A stretch of DNA of 64,000 nucleotides, taken from positions 4,960,001 through 5,024,000 of the forward strand of contig NZ_CP024202.1 of NCBI RefSeq assembly GCF_003932755.1, read 5' to 3'. Below, one piece after another: positions 27,599 to 36,480 of this stretch. The position numbers and the translations under genes are program-made. Position 1 is the first letter of the stretch. Every line of letters starts with the position of its first letter. The notes beneath the pieces were generated by a model. That model made no database searches. It had not been told where the DNA came from and saw only the letters and a program-made list of their open reading frames with translations. Source of the stretch: Methylomicrobium sp. wino1. GTDB taxonomy: Bacteria; Pseudomonadota; Gammaproteobacteria; Methylococcales; Methylomonadaceae.

Positions 27599-28882
27599 AT
27601 GCATAGACTATTAGTTAAAAGGCTTATTCCATTCTTACTCGGGTTGACAATCAGCTTCGTAACTAATGCCGAGCCGGCTGATTCACTCAAAAAAAACTTT
27701 CCGCGCATCTGTAACGTGAATTTTGGTGCCCCGCAGCTTTACGATAAGCCGGATGTGATCGCTAAACTAGCTAGAGCGGACATGGCTCTGATAGGGTTTT
27801 ACCGAAATTGGGAGAGTGATCATAATCGTGGCAGCGGCGTCATGCGGCGTACTGTTCAGAATATAAAAGCACTGAATCAAGATATTTTGATCGGACAATA
27901 TACCGTGCTAAATGCATCGCCGGATACTAGAAAAAAGACGCCGGACATTGATAAAAGCCAAAAAATCGAAGCTATGGACTGGTGGGTTAGGGGCGCAATG
28001 GGTGAAAAGCTACAATGGACTAATCAATATGGCAAATTCGATGTCAACTTCACAAAGTATGCTCCAGTCGATTCAGAAGGCAAACGTTATCCTGAATGGT
28101 TGGCTGAACGCGACTATGATTATTTTTTTTCTAATGTACCTGAATTTGATATTTGGTATTTAGATAATGTATTTCCACAACCCAAAATTAAATTGGCCAA
28201 TTGGACCCGTGGCAATGGTTTGAGCCTGCAAACAGCAGCTAGCGTTCAACAGGTCTACCGTGCCGGACATTTGGCGGAATGGAAAGCCATTCGCGCCCTC
28301 AATCCAGATATTTTGTTGTTGGGCAATGTCGATCAAGACGCTTATGCTACTCCTGAATACAGCGGGCAATTAAACGGCGCGCTACTAGAGGCCTTGATGG
28401 GTTTGAGGTGGTCAACTGAACACAAAAAAGGTTGGTTTACCATGATGGAGCGTTATCACAATGCTTTTGCGCATCTTAGAGAACCGAAGTTGGTGGTGTT
28501 TAATGTACATGGCAAACTGCAAGATTACCAAGCAATGCGATTCGGCTTGTCCTCTGCGTTGATGAATGACGGCTTTTTTTCGTATAGCGAGTTAGGGGGC
28601 AGTTATCGGTCGATACCCTGGTTTGACGAATACGATATCGATTTGGGCAAACCGATAGAAGCACCGCAGCGAAAGCCTTGGCGCAATGGTGTATACCGTC
28701 GGGAATTTGAAAAAGGGGTGGTATTTGTCAATCCCTCAGCGGAAGATGTTCTTTTAGATAATGAAGAAAAATTATTTAGATTTTCAGGTAAACAGGCGCC
28801 AGACATTAATAATGGCGAATATGTCGGCGACCGTTTCAATCTGCCGGCACGGGATGGTGTTATATTTCTTAAAGTCAATTGA
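27599..28882 (+). CDS. GHL15-type putative glycoside hydrolase (secreted)
   Basis: 427 residues with a signal peptide (about 1-25, ending VTNAEP). The body matches the hypothetical glycosyl hydrolase family 15 (TIM-barrel type), with acidic candidates in DIWYLDNVFPQP and GNVDQDAY and the motif LMNDGFFSYSE near the end. A secreted or periplasmic hydrolase in a polysaccharide cluster could trim or release the polymer; activity is not proven. GAGGA precedes the ATG at good spacing. Confidence 0.78.
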   Translation: MHRLLVKRLIPFLLGLTISFVTNAEPADSLKKNFPRICNVNFGAPQLYDKPDVIAKLARADMALIGFYRNWESDHNRGSGVMRRTVQNIKALNQDILIGQYTVLNASPDTRKKTPDIDKSQKIEAMDWWVRGAMGEKLQWTNQYGKFDVNFTKYAPVDSEGKRYPEWLAERDYDYFFSNVPEFDIWYLDNVFPQPKIKLANWTRGNGLSLQTAASVQQVYRAGHLAEWKAIRALNPDILLLGNVDQDAYATPEYSGQLNGALLEALMGLRWSTEHKKGWFTMMERYHNAFAHLREPKLVVFNVHGKLQDYQAMRFGLSSALMNDGFFSYSELGGSYRSIPWFDEYDIDLGKPIEAPQRKPWRNGVYRREFEKGVVFVNPSAEDVLLDNEEKLFRFSGKQAPDINNGEYVGDRFNLPARDGVIFLKVN

Positions 28883-28963
28883 GCGAAAGTTAGTGGTTAT
28901 TAAATCTTACGATAGATATACCCGTATTCTTTTTTCGGCGAATAATACACAAGGAGTTTGATT

Positions 28964-30184
28964 TTGAGCGAAACAACAGAGAGGACAAGAGTTTTATTTA
29001 TACTACCGTCATTAAAACGGGCGGGCGCTGAAATTCAAACAATCGATTTAGTCAACGGATTAGCCGATGAAAAATTTGAGAAACATTTACTATGTTTCGA
29101 GCATGAAACAGACTTACTAAATAAAATCGATTCCAATTCGGTTGTTTTTCATCATACTCCGCGGTCGGTTAAATTCGATTGGGTTTTGGCTTGCAAAATA
29201 GGCGATATCATCGATCGCTATAAGATTGAGGTTGTGCATTGCAGTCTGATGATCGCACTTTTTTGGGGATGGCTTGGCATACGACACGCCAAAAAAAATC
29301 CGCCTTTGATAGCAGCAATACATACAACCACTAACAGAAATCGACGTGCGGACTTGTTTGATTTATTCGTTTATCAATGGCTCCTTCGAGACTGTTCGAA
29401 AGTCGTGTTTGTTTGTGAGGCACAAAAACAGTATTGGGAGCAACGGTTTCCATTTTTAATGTTCAAGTCAGTATGTATCCATAACGGGATTGATACGAAT
29501 TGGTTTAAAAAAAAAACGGATAATGCAACCATAAAAAGCAGTTTCGGTTTACCGGTGAATAATAGTATTGTGGTGACCCAGATTGCCGCATTTCGACCGG
29601 AAAAAGGCCATTTGATTCTGTTAGAGGCATTTAAACTCCTACGCAACGAATTGAAAGATATTCATTTGATAATGGCGGGAGACGGCCCGCTCAAAGACAA
29701 TGTAGCCGCCAAAACTGCCGAGTGGGGTTTGACGGATTGCGTACATTTGCCCGGTTCGTTAAAAGACGTTCGACCGTTATTATCGATTTCCTCTACTACA
29801 GTAATTGCATCGACTGCCGTCGAAACCTTCTCGATGGCGATGCTTGAGTCATTAGCCATGGGAGTACCGGTAATAGCGACGAATTTGGGTGGTGCGCGAG
29901 AAGCAGTAATACCTAATAAAACCGGTTATTTGGTTAAGCCCAACGATATTGAGTCGCTTGTTTCTGCGCTACGCGAATGTTTAGGCGGCAATGAAGGAAA
30001 TATGCTTGGGAGCAATGGTAGAGAAAGGGTCGAGCTATATTTTACCCGTAAAAGGATGTTGGATCGATATATGTCATTGTTGATTGATGTTGCAAACCAA
30101 AAGCGCTCTCCATTTCAATCCTTAACTGCTAGTAGAAACGTTTTACGTAATTTTTTTATAGGACTAAAAAATAAATTTCATTAA
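28964..30184 (+). CDS. Glycosyltransferase family 4 (TTG start)
   Basis: 406 residues starting at TTG 28964. This start is chosen because AAGGAG (28951-28956) lies seven bases before it, while the in-frame TTG at 28958 is too close. GT-B features: FILPSLKRAGAEIQ near the N-terminus (loop for the acceptor side) and AAFRPEKGHLILLEAF, MAGDGPLKDN and ETFSMAMLESLAMGVPV (E-x7-E motif) in the C-terminal domain. It would use an NDP-sugar as donor for the repeat unit. Confidence 0.9.
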   Translation: MSETTERTRVLFILPSLKRAGAEIQTIDLVNGLADEKFEKHLLCFEHETDLLNKIDSNSVVFHHTPRSVKFDWVLACKIGDIIDRYKIEVVHCSLMIALFWGWLGIRHAKKNPPLIAAIHTTTNRNRRADLFDLFVYQWLLRDCSKVVFVCEAQKQYWEQRFPFLMFKSVCIHNGIDTNWFKKKTDNATIKSSFGLPVNNSIVVTQIAAFRPEKGHLILLEAFKLLRNELKDIHLIMAGDGPLKDNVAAKTAEWGLTDCVHLPGSLKDVRPLLSISSTTVIASTAVETFSMAMLESLAMGVPVIATNLGGAREAVIPNKTGYLVKPNDIESLVSALRECLGGNEGNMLGSNGRERVELYFTRKRMLDRYMSLLIDVANQKRSPFQSLTASRNVLRNFFIGLKNKFH

Positions 30185-30284
30185 AAAACAATATCAAACT
30201 GATTGCTCGGCCAAATGTTTCTTTTTCAGTTTTTTAGATAAGTATTACATAACTCGACTTTTCACAATAAAATTAGGTTTCTTG

Positions 30285-31424
30285 ATGCTAAATAAAGCAA
30301 CTATGGAAAGAAATAAAGTTGAAATCAGAAATGAGTCTTATATTGTAATGATAGGGCCATCTATGACGTTAGCCAGAGGTGGAATGGCTTCTGTTGTTCT
30401 CGCTTATAAAGAAGCCGGTCTGTTTGAAAAATGGCCTATTATCTATCTCGAAACACATAAAGAAACTTCAATTCTTCTCAAGTTAGTACTTGGGTTAACG
30501 GCGCTATTTCAATTTATCCTTTTGCTCTACCAAAAGAAAGTCGTTTTATTGCATGCAAATATTGCCGGTAGAATGAGTTTTTTACGCAAGTCTGTTTTTA
30601 TGCTTGCAGCACGATGTGTCGGTGTACCTTATATGATACATATTCACGGTTCAGCTTTTAAAGTTTTTTATGAAATGAATTCTGGAAAACTAATGAAGCG
30701 ATATATCCGTTTTATCTTCGATCGATCGTCAGCCATTGTTGCTTTATCCGAAGAATGGCAAACATGGCTATTAGGTATTTCGGACAATCAAAATATACGG
30801 TTGATTAGAAATCCTGTGCAATTACCATTGAACGTTATTCATGACGATGAAAGTCAGCGGGTTCATAATGTTATTTTCTTAGGAAAAATGGTAGAAAAGA
30901 AAGGCATTTTAGATCTTTTGCATGCTTTTAATTTGCTAATCAAAAAATCGCCCGTGCCTGTCCATTTATGGATTGGTGGCGAAGGTAACAAAATTGTTGT
31001 TGAGGATTTAATAAATGATCTTTGTTTAAACGATCATGTAACAATTTTGGGGTGGATTCAGGGCGAAACAAAAGTACAGTTACTCAACAATGCCGATGTT
31101 TTGGTATTACCTTCACACAACGAAGTTTTGCCAATGTCTATTCTGGAGGCTTTGGCTTATAGAGTGCCCGTAGTTGCAAGTCGCATAGGTGGCATTCCAG
31201 ATGCAATTTCGGATGGGGTAGAAGGATTTTTGGTTGAAGTTGGTGACATTAACGCGATATCAGAATCGATTCTAAAGATAATTTCGGATTCTGAAGCCAG
31301 AAAAGTTATGCGTGTTAATGCACGTAATAAAGCAGAGTCCCTTTTTGACGATAAAGTAATAGTGGCGAAAATATCAAAACTCTATAAAGAATTGGGTGGA
31401 GTGAAACAAACTGACTATGTTTGA
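30285..31424 (+). CDS. Glycosyltransferase family 4
   Basis: 379 residues from ATG 30285; ATG 30303 is an alternative. The N-terminal domain shows a MIGPSMTLARGGMA loop and a HANIAGRMSFLRKS segment. The donor domain has FLGKMVEKKGILDLLHAF, IGGEGNK and NEVLPMSILEALAYRVPV (E-x7-E). It overlaps the following PssD-like gene by eight bases, so the two are coupled. Confidence 0.9.
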   Translation: MLNKATMERNKVEIRNESYIVMIGPSMTLARGGMASVVLAYKEAGLFEKWPIIYLETHKETSILLKLVLGLTALFQFILLLYQKKVVLLHANIAGRMSFLRKSVFMLAARCVGVPYMIHIHGSAFKVFYEMNSGKLMKRYIRFIFDRSSAIVALSEEWQTWLLGISDNQNIRLIRNPVQLPLNVIHDDESQRVHNVIFLGKMVEKKGILDLLHAFNLLIKKSPVPVHLWIGGEGNKIVVEDLINDLCLNDHVTILGWIQGETKVQLLNNADVLVLPSHNEVLPMSILEALAYRVPVVASRIGGIPDAISDGVEGFLVEVGDINAISESILKIISDSEARKVMRVNARNKAESLFDDKVIVAKISKLYKELGGVKQTDYV

Positions 31425-31917
31425 TAAAAGAAACAAAGCGGAGCTAAAACGCGTGATTTTTTGCTTTGGCGAAGGTGGGCATACGGCTCAAGCGTCACGT
31501 CTTTATATGGCTATGAAACCCTACCTTGTAAATATTGATATCGTGACAGTAGGTGATTTTTACGAAAGGCCGACATGGTCTAATCAACATTTATATTATC
31601 CTCCTTTACGAGATAAAGAAGACGGCTATACGGTTAAAGCTTTTATAAATGCAATAAAAAATTTAAAAGAAATGTTTGTTTTAATCAGCTCCGCATCTAT
31701 TTTGGGTGTGGTTTCTACGGGACCAGGATTTTGTGTGGTAATTTGTGCAATAGCGCGCTTGTTTACAAAACGTGCTATTCACTTGGAAACCTGGTCAAGG
31801 TTTGATACCCAAAGTTTAACTGGAAAACTTAACTATTGGATTTGTAATAAGTTTTATGTTCAAAACAGAGAGCAACTTCGTTTTTACAAATCAGCGATTT
31901 ACTGCGGCTTGTTATGA
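31417..31917 (+). CDS. PssD/Alg14-like glycosyltransferase anchoring subunit
   Basis: 166 residues. It has the Alg14/PssD opening (VIFCFGEGGHTAQASRLY) and a hydrophobic membrane-association segment (about 88-105). In bacteria this subunit anchors the catalytic PssE/Alg13-like subunit to the membrane. It overlaps the next gene by four bases. In characterised pairs the complex makes the second sugar link of a repeat unit; the sugar here is unknown. Confidence 0.86.
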   Translation: MFDKRNKAELKRVIFCFGEGGHTAQASRLYMAMKPYLVNIDIVTVGDFYERPTWSNQHLYYPPLRDKEDGYTVKAFINAIKNLKEMFVLISSASILGVVSTGPGFCVVICAIARLFTKRAIHLETWSRFDTQSLTGKLNYWICNKFYVQNREQLRFYKSAIYCGLL

Positions 31918-32369
31918 GAATTTTTGTCACTGTAGGCACAACTGCCTTCGACGAGTTAGTTGAATTTGTAGATACGTGCCCTTTTTTCGATGAGCATGAA
32001 GTGACAATTCAATTCGGACCAAGCAAATATATCCCAAAGAATCGAAAGGCCTTTTCATTTGTAAAAAATATCGAGGCTTATTATCAGTCATCTGATTTTG
32101 TAATAACACATGGTGGTGCTGGTTCCATTTATAAATTGCTTGAAATGTCATTACCTATCTGTGCTATTCCGAATCTTGAGCGAATAGATGATCATCAGTT
32201 AGATATATGCCAGCATTTATCGAACAAAGAGTATCTATTATTTGCAAAAGATATAAGTAAAATCCCCGATTGTATTCAATCTTTTATAGATGGAAAAATC
32301 GAACTAAAGCCTTTTAAGAAAGATAGTTTTTTTTGTGCTAAGGAAATTGCAGATTATTTGTTAGGTTAG
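31914..32369 (+). CDS. PssE/Alg13-like glycosyltransferase catalytic subunit
   Basis: 151 residues. It starts MRIFVTVGTTAFDELVE and has the GT28 donor motif ITHGGAGSIYKLLEM, both typical of Alg13/PssE proteins. With the upstream PssD-like subunit it forms a split glycosyltransferase. The overlap of start and stop (ATGA) suggests equal production of the two subunits. It is the last intact gene of the cluster. Confidence 0.88.
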   Translation: MRIFVTVGTTAFDELVEFVDTCPFFDEHEVTIQFGPSKYIPKNRKAFSFVKNIEAYYQSSDFVITHGGAGSIYKLLEMSLPICAIPNLERIDDHQLDICQHLSNKEYLLFAKDISKIPDCIQSFIDGKIELKPFKKDSFFCAKEIADYLLG

Positions 32370-32475
32370 ATTATTACTTTAGCAATGCACTAAGAAGGGT
32401 CTGCAATAAAAGGGATAGGGTTACTTTTCTTGATATTTAACATTATTCATAAATAAAATCCCGGCCTTTTATTCA

Positions 32476-33280
32476 TGTGAAACGCAGGTTCAATTATGTG
32501 TTTTATATGGTTATGGTGATCGTTGCCGCGCCGTTCGTCGGCAAGGCCGATGTGGTATTTCGACGTCGCCGCAATTTTTTAACGGTTTGGCGGGGTATGC
32601 GGTTTCGCGGTTGAAGCGTTGTCCTTGGGTGTTGGAGATTCGCGATTTATGGCCGGAGTCGATTCTTGCCGTCGGGGCGATCAAGAATAAGAAGATTATC
32701 GGCGCTTTGGAATGGCTGGAAAGATTCGCTTACCGCAAGGCTGACCGTATCGTAGTGGTTACCAATGCCTTTAAGGTGCATATTGTGGCGTATGGCGGTA
32801 GTGAGAGTAAAACGACCGTTATTCGTAACGGCGTCGACCTCGGTTTTTTTGCCGATCAACCGCGCGACGATGCGTTTGCCGATTCGCTGGGTGTTAAGGG
32901 TAAGTTTGTTGCGGCGTACGTCGGTACGCACGGCATGGCGCATGGCTTGGATGTGATTCTCGATGCGGCCGAAATGTTGCGGGATCGTGAAGACATTTCT
33001 GGTTCCCACGGTCCTCCGTGGGAACCCATACGTTGGTTGCCGAGGCAAGATCGGTATGCATTCCCACGGAGGACCGTGGGAACGAGGAAAAAATGCCGGT
33101 TCGGGGATTGGTATCGAACCCGAAAATGCGAAGGAACTGGCTGCCGCGATTACGGCTTTGGCCGATGCGCCGAAAAAATGCGCGGCGATGGGTGAAGCCG
33201 GGAAAGCCTGTGTGAGTGCCGAATTCGATCGCCGAGCGTTGGCGCGGCGTTTTGAGGAGGTTTTGGTTTCGGTTGTGTAG
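32476..33280 (+). pseudogene. GT4 (WbuB-like) glycosyltransferase, broken by frameshift and repeat
   Basis: Remnant of one GT4 gene. The first recognisable part (about 32476-32560) has a frameshift near 32562 before SPQFFNGLAGYAV; the frame then reads LEIRDLWPES, ALEWLERFAYRKADRIVVV and VIRNGVDLGFF up to LRDREDI. An 87-bp palindromic repeat (33001-33087) then replaces the middle of the donor domain. Sequence resumes with GSGIGIEPENAKELAA and ends EEVLVSVV. The N-terminus is also missing. GC content is higher than in the preceding cluster, so it is of different origin. Pieces of the same gene recur at 33431-33490, 34697-35026, 35265-35332, 39830-39990, 40226-40292, 40535-40618 and 41560-41722. 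Confidence 0.85.
33001..33087. repeat. 87-bp palindromic repeat (REP-like), first forward copy
   Basis: Two perfect palindromes (GTTCCCACGGTCCTCCGTGGGAAC type) flank a core with ACGTTGGTTGCCGAGGCAAG. Other copies: 33344-33430, 35033-35120, 39994-40081, 40321-40407, a cut-off copy at 41723-41766, and a reversed copy at 17857-17943. No nearby REP-type transposase is present. Confidence 0.88.
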
Positions 33281-33724
33281 GGTGCTGCATTGCGCACCGG
33301 GGTTCACTGCTATTAAGTTAATGGAAGGACAATCCTAGGTTCTGGTTCCCACGGTCCTCCGTGGGAACCCATACGTTGGTTGCCGAGGCAAGATCGGTAT
33401 GCGTTCCCACGGAGGACCGTGGGAACGAGGAAATTCGACCGCCGGGTATTGGCGCGGCGTTTTGAGGAGGTTTTGGTTTCGGTTGTTTAGGGTGCCGTAT
33501 CGGGCACCGGGGTTAGGATGCGGTTGATTGGCTGCAATGTGTTGTCAAGGTGCGCGGTGCGCAGCCTACTGTGCTTAGCCTTTGTGGCTTCGATGGCTTT
33601 TTGGGGTGTTTTGCTTGTTCGTCTCCGATTATCGCGATCTGAAGGCCGATGAAGGTATTCGACATTACCAAATATCCGCTTGGCCCACCCATACTTCGAC
33701 AGGCAGAGGCAAAATTCGGTTTTA
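33281..33724. repeat. Second GT4 tail, 87-bp repeat and linker block
   Basis: 33344-33430 is another 87-bp palindrome. 33431-33490 repeats the GT4 C-terminus (codons for FDRRVLARRFEEVLVSVV). 33490-33640 is the linker block with GGTGCGCGGTGCGCAGCC and the GATTATCGCGATCTG unit. No functional gene. Confidence 0.75.
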
Positions 33725-34052
33725 TTATGTCAATTCTACCAACAGCGCACCCGATTCGAATTTTTTCTTAATCGCTGGTAGTAGTCGAGCGAACCACTCT
33801 AGTAATTCTTTACGCCGTGTGTTGCCTACCCTTACCCAGCATAAACGGCAAGGGTTTTCATCAGAATTATGCAAAATCACAAAGTCTTCATCTTTGGTAA
33901 TGATGATATATTTGTTCTGTTTAGCCCAGTTCCAGATATCTGGATCGGGTGTCTGCCATATTTAAATCAAAAACATGTTTGGTCTCATTTCCGTGCTGTT
34001 GAAGCATTCGGGCTAAACCAATGGGTAATTGTGCATCCACTAAAAAACGCAT
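33725..34052 (-). pseudogene. DUF5615 PIN-like toxin, frameshifted
   Basis: Read on the minus strand from ATG 34052: MRFLVDAQLPIGLARMLQQ to NMADT (Asp 6 of the PIN-like site). After one extra base near 33946 the frame continues DPDIWNWAKQNKYIIITKDED and ends ALLVELT before TAA. Joined, this is a full DUF5615 protein of about 108 residues. The Asp in TKDEDF is retained. The one-base shift makes the present product a 43-residue stub. It directly follows the DUF433 gene, the usual partner. Confidence 0.85.
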
Positions 34053-34053
34053 T

Positions 34054-34278
34054 TTAAGCAACGTTTAATATCGGGTGATCCAATTGTTGCGCTGCATATT
34101 CAAGAGAGGCTTTGATATCCTCATATTCAAGGTAGGGGTAGTCTTCTAAGATTTCATCTGTGGTGGCACCTGCAGCTAGTAAATCAATAATATCTTTTAC
34201 TCTGATTCGCATATGGCGAATGCAAGGGTGTCCACCGCATATTTGTGGGTCAATGGTAATTCTATTTAATGTATTCAT
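34054..34278 (-). CDS. DUF433 antitoxin
   Basis: 74 residues with the DUF433 signature (GGHPCIRHMRIRVKDIIDLL, then ATTDEILEDYPYL and IKASLEYAA), a winged-helix-like fold. DUF433 and DUF5615 genes form a common toxin-antitoxin-like pair, with DUF433 upstream as here. The partner at 33725-34052 is frameshifted, leaving this protein without its toxin. Confidence 0.88.
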   Translation of the reverse strand: MNTLNRITIDPQICGGHPCIRHMRIRVKDIIDLLAAGATTDEILEDYPYLEYEDIKASLEYAAQQLDHPILNVA

Positions 34279-35436
34279 AATGGCAATAGGGTTACTTGTT
34301 GTGTTGCATAATTCGGTTTGCTTACGGGACGCGTCGTCGAAGTCGCTCTTACAATAACATAGTCTTCTTACATCAAATTACGGTTTTTTAAATTCTTTCT
34401 CCGGTAAATAAGGGTAAAAGGGTCAGGTTCTGAGCTATCCCCTCAAAACTCTCGTTCCCATGCTCTGCATCACTGCCATCACAGAAAAAGGGTCAGGTTA
34501 CATTCTTGTCGGCTAACATTGACCATAAATAGGTGCGTAGCTTGTTGTGCTTAGCCATTGTGGCTTCGATGGCTTTTTTGGGTATTCGGACTGTTCGGCT
34601 TCGATTATCGCGATCTGGGGATCGCTCCCACAGTGACATTATAAAAGGGGTTATAAAAGGGGTCCATATAAAAGGGGTCAGGTTACTTTTCAGACCGTCA
34701 GTGCGATCAAGAATAAGAAGATTATCTGCGCTTTGGAATGACTGGAAAGATTCGCTTACCGTAAGGCGGAACGTATTGTAGCGGTTACTATGCATTCAGG
34801 TTGCATATTGTGGCGTATGGCGGTAGTGAGAGTAAAACGACGGTTATTCGTAACGGCGTTGATCTCGTTTTTTTGTCGATCAACCGTGCGATGATGCGTT
34901 TGCCGATTCGCTGGGTGTTAAGGGTAAGTTTGTTGCGGCTTATGTCGGCACGCATGGCATGACGCATGGTTTGGATGTGATTCTCGATGCGGCCGAAATG
35001 TTGCGGGATCGAGAAGACATTGTGTTTTTTCTGGTTCCCACGGTCCTCCGTGGGAACCCATACGTTGGTTGCCGAGGCAAGATCGGTATGCATTCCCACG
35101 GGAGGACCGTGGGAACGAGGAAAAGTTGATTGGTTGCAACGGCGATGCAAAGGTGCGCGTTGCGCAGCCTACTGTGCTTAGCCTTTGTGGCTTCGATGGC
35201 TTTTTGGGGTGTTTTGCTTGTTCGTCTTCGATTATCGCGATCTGGGGATCGCTCCCACAGCAGCCTTTGCCGAATTCGACCGCCGGGTGTTGGCGCGGCG
35301 ATTTGAGGAGGTTTTGGAATCGGTTGTGTAGAGTGTGCATCGCGCACCTGGTCTCGAACGCGGTCTGTCATTGATCTGAACGCCTTGTAAAGGTGCGCGG
35401 TGCGCAGCCTACTGTGCAACGTTTTGCGGTTGCTTT
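34279..35436. repeat. Repeat mosaic with second GT4 fragment set
   Basis: No intact gene. 34484-34640 is a reversed copy of the unit at 18080-18266. 34650-34690 has GGGGTCAGGTTACTTTTC. 34697-35026 is a decayed GT4 fragment (with TGA in place of TGG in ALEW and a frameshift). 35033-35120 is the 87-bp palindrome, 35121-35264 the linker block, and 35265-35332 the GT4 C-terminal tail. The IS21 element begins near 35437. Confidence 0.78.
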
Positions 35437-35533
35437 GTGTTAACGCCGACATAAACCCGCAACTATTTGCCGCAGGATAAAATCAAAAAAATACGGCGGA
35501 CGGCACATCTTCAAAGCATTATAAAACGCCCCG

Positions 35534-35725
35534 CTAAAACGGGATCTCATCATTGAAATCGCACTCCTCATATTCCGCCTGTTGTTCATCCTGTATTGTT
35601 TTGTACATGTCCAGGATATCCTCACCATAACGTTGCCAAATGGCTTCTTTCAAATCATCGAGGAACTGATAGACGCAATCGGCCTCTTCCGGTGTCCAAT
35701 GTGTGGTGATTTTCAGTATTTTCAT
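35534..35725 (-). CDS. Small IS21-associated protein (63 aa)
   Basis: 63 residues, acidic and rich in Asp, Glu and Tyr (HWTPEEADCVYQFLDDLKEA). The ATG overlaps the istB stop (ATGA), so it is translated with the transposition genes. I do not recognise a domain. Its position and inclusion inside the terminal repeats make it part of the element. A helical regulator or a partner of IstB is possible but untested. Confidence 0.7.
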   Translation of the reverse strand: MKILKITTHWTPEEADCVYQFLDDLKEAIWQRYGEDILDMYKTIQDEQQAEYEECDFNDEIPF

Positions 35726-36480
35726 TTGGCGGCCCCTTGTTGTCTGCTGCGTCGTTCCGTCGCTTGTTCTTTGGCCTCTTTCATGCGATACGATTGTCCC
35801 TCGATCGCGATGATCTCACTGTGATGAACCAACCGGTCAACCAGAGAGACGACACAAGCGGCATTGGGAAAGACGTCGTTCCATTCGGCGAACGGGCGAT
35901 TGGTAGTGACCAGCGTTGAACGTTGTTCATAGCGTTGATTGACGATTTCAAACAGCAGATCCGCGTGGCGGTTGCTGTAGGAGAGATAGCCGACTTCATC
36001 GATGATTAACAAAGCCGGTTTGGCGTAGTGCTTGATTCTTCGCCGCAGTGCGTTGTCGCTGTCCAGGGCGGCCAGGTCATTGAGCATGTTGGCGGCCGTT
36101 GTGAACAAGACCGTATGGCCGTGCATCACCGCTTGATAACCGAGGTTTTGCGCCAGGGTTGATTTGCCCACGCCGTTACCGCCCAGTAGGATGATATTAT
36201 TGGCGCCGGTTAAAAAATCCAAGTGCATTAACGCATGGATCGCGTTTTGATCTATTTTATCCGGCCACTGCCAATCGAATTCGGTTAAGGGTTTAAAGCG
36301 TCCCAGTTTAGCGTGACTTAAACGGCGCTCCAGTGAACGTTGTTTTCGCTCTTGCCGTTCCCAGTTTAATAGGGTTTCCAGCCAGGGATACTGTGCTTGC
36401 GTCAGTTCATGCCAATGCGCCTGCACCCCATGAAGCTTGAGCTCAATCGCTTGTTGCTTGAGTTGGTCGGCATCAATCAT
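35722..36480 (-). CDS. istB: IS21 helper ATPase IstB
   Basis: 252 residues. AAA+ ATPase with Walker A LLGGNGVGKSTLAQNLG (about 98-114) and Walker B LLIIDEVGYLSYS (about 160), plus a sensor-like TLVTTNRPFAEW. IstB assembles on DNA and delivers target DNA to the IstA transposase. It overlaps the istA stop by eight bases. Confidence 0.96.
   Translation of the reverse strand: MIDADQLKQQAIELKLHGVQAHWHELTQAQYPWLETLLNWERQERKQRSLERRLSHAKLGRFKPLTEFDWQWPDKIDQNAIHALMHLDFLTGANNIILLGGNGVGKSTLAQNLGYQAVMHGHTVLFTTAANMLNDLAALDSDNALRRRIKHYAKPALLIIDEVGYLSYSNRHADLLFEIVNQRYEQRSTLVTTNRPFAEWNDVFPNAACVVSLVDRLVHHSEIIAIEGQSYRMKEAKEQATERRSRQQGAAK

Noticed and set aside
32647-33297. A 216-residue minus-strand frame opposite the GT4 pseudogene
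   Set aside because: It is the shadow of a GC-rich coding remnant and an inverted repeat; the plus strand carries the recognisable GT4 sequence.
34940-35452. A 170-residue minus-strand open frame
   Set aside because: Same repeat-derived frame as at 39987-40703, extending into the IS21 end. No domain and no ribosome site.
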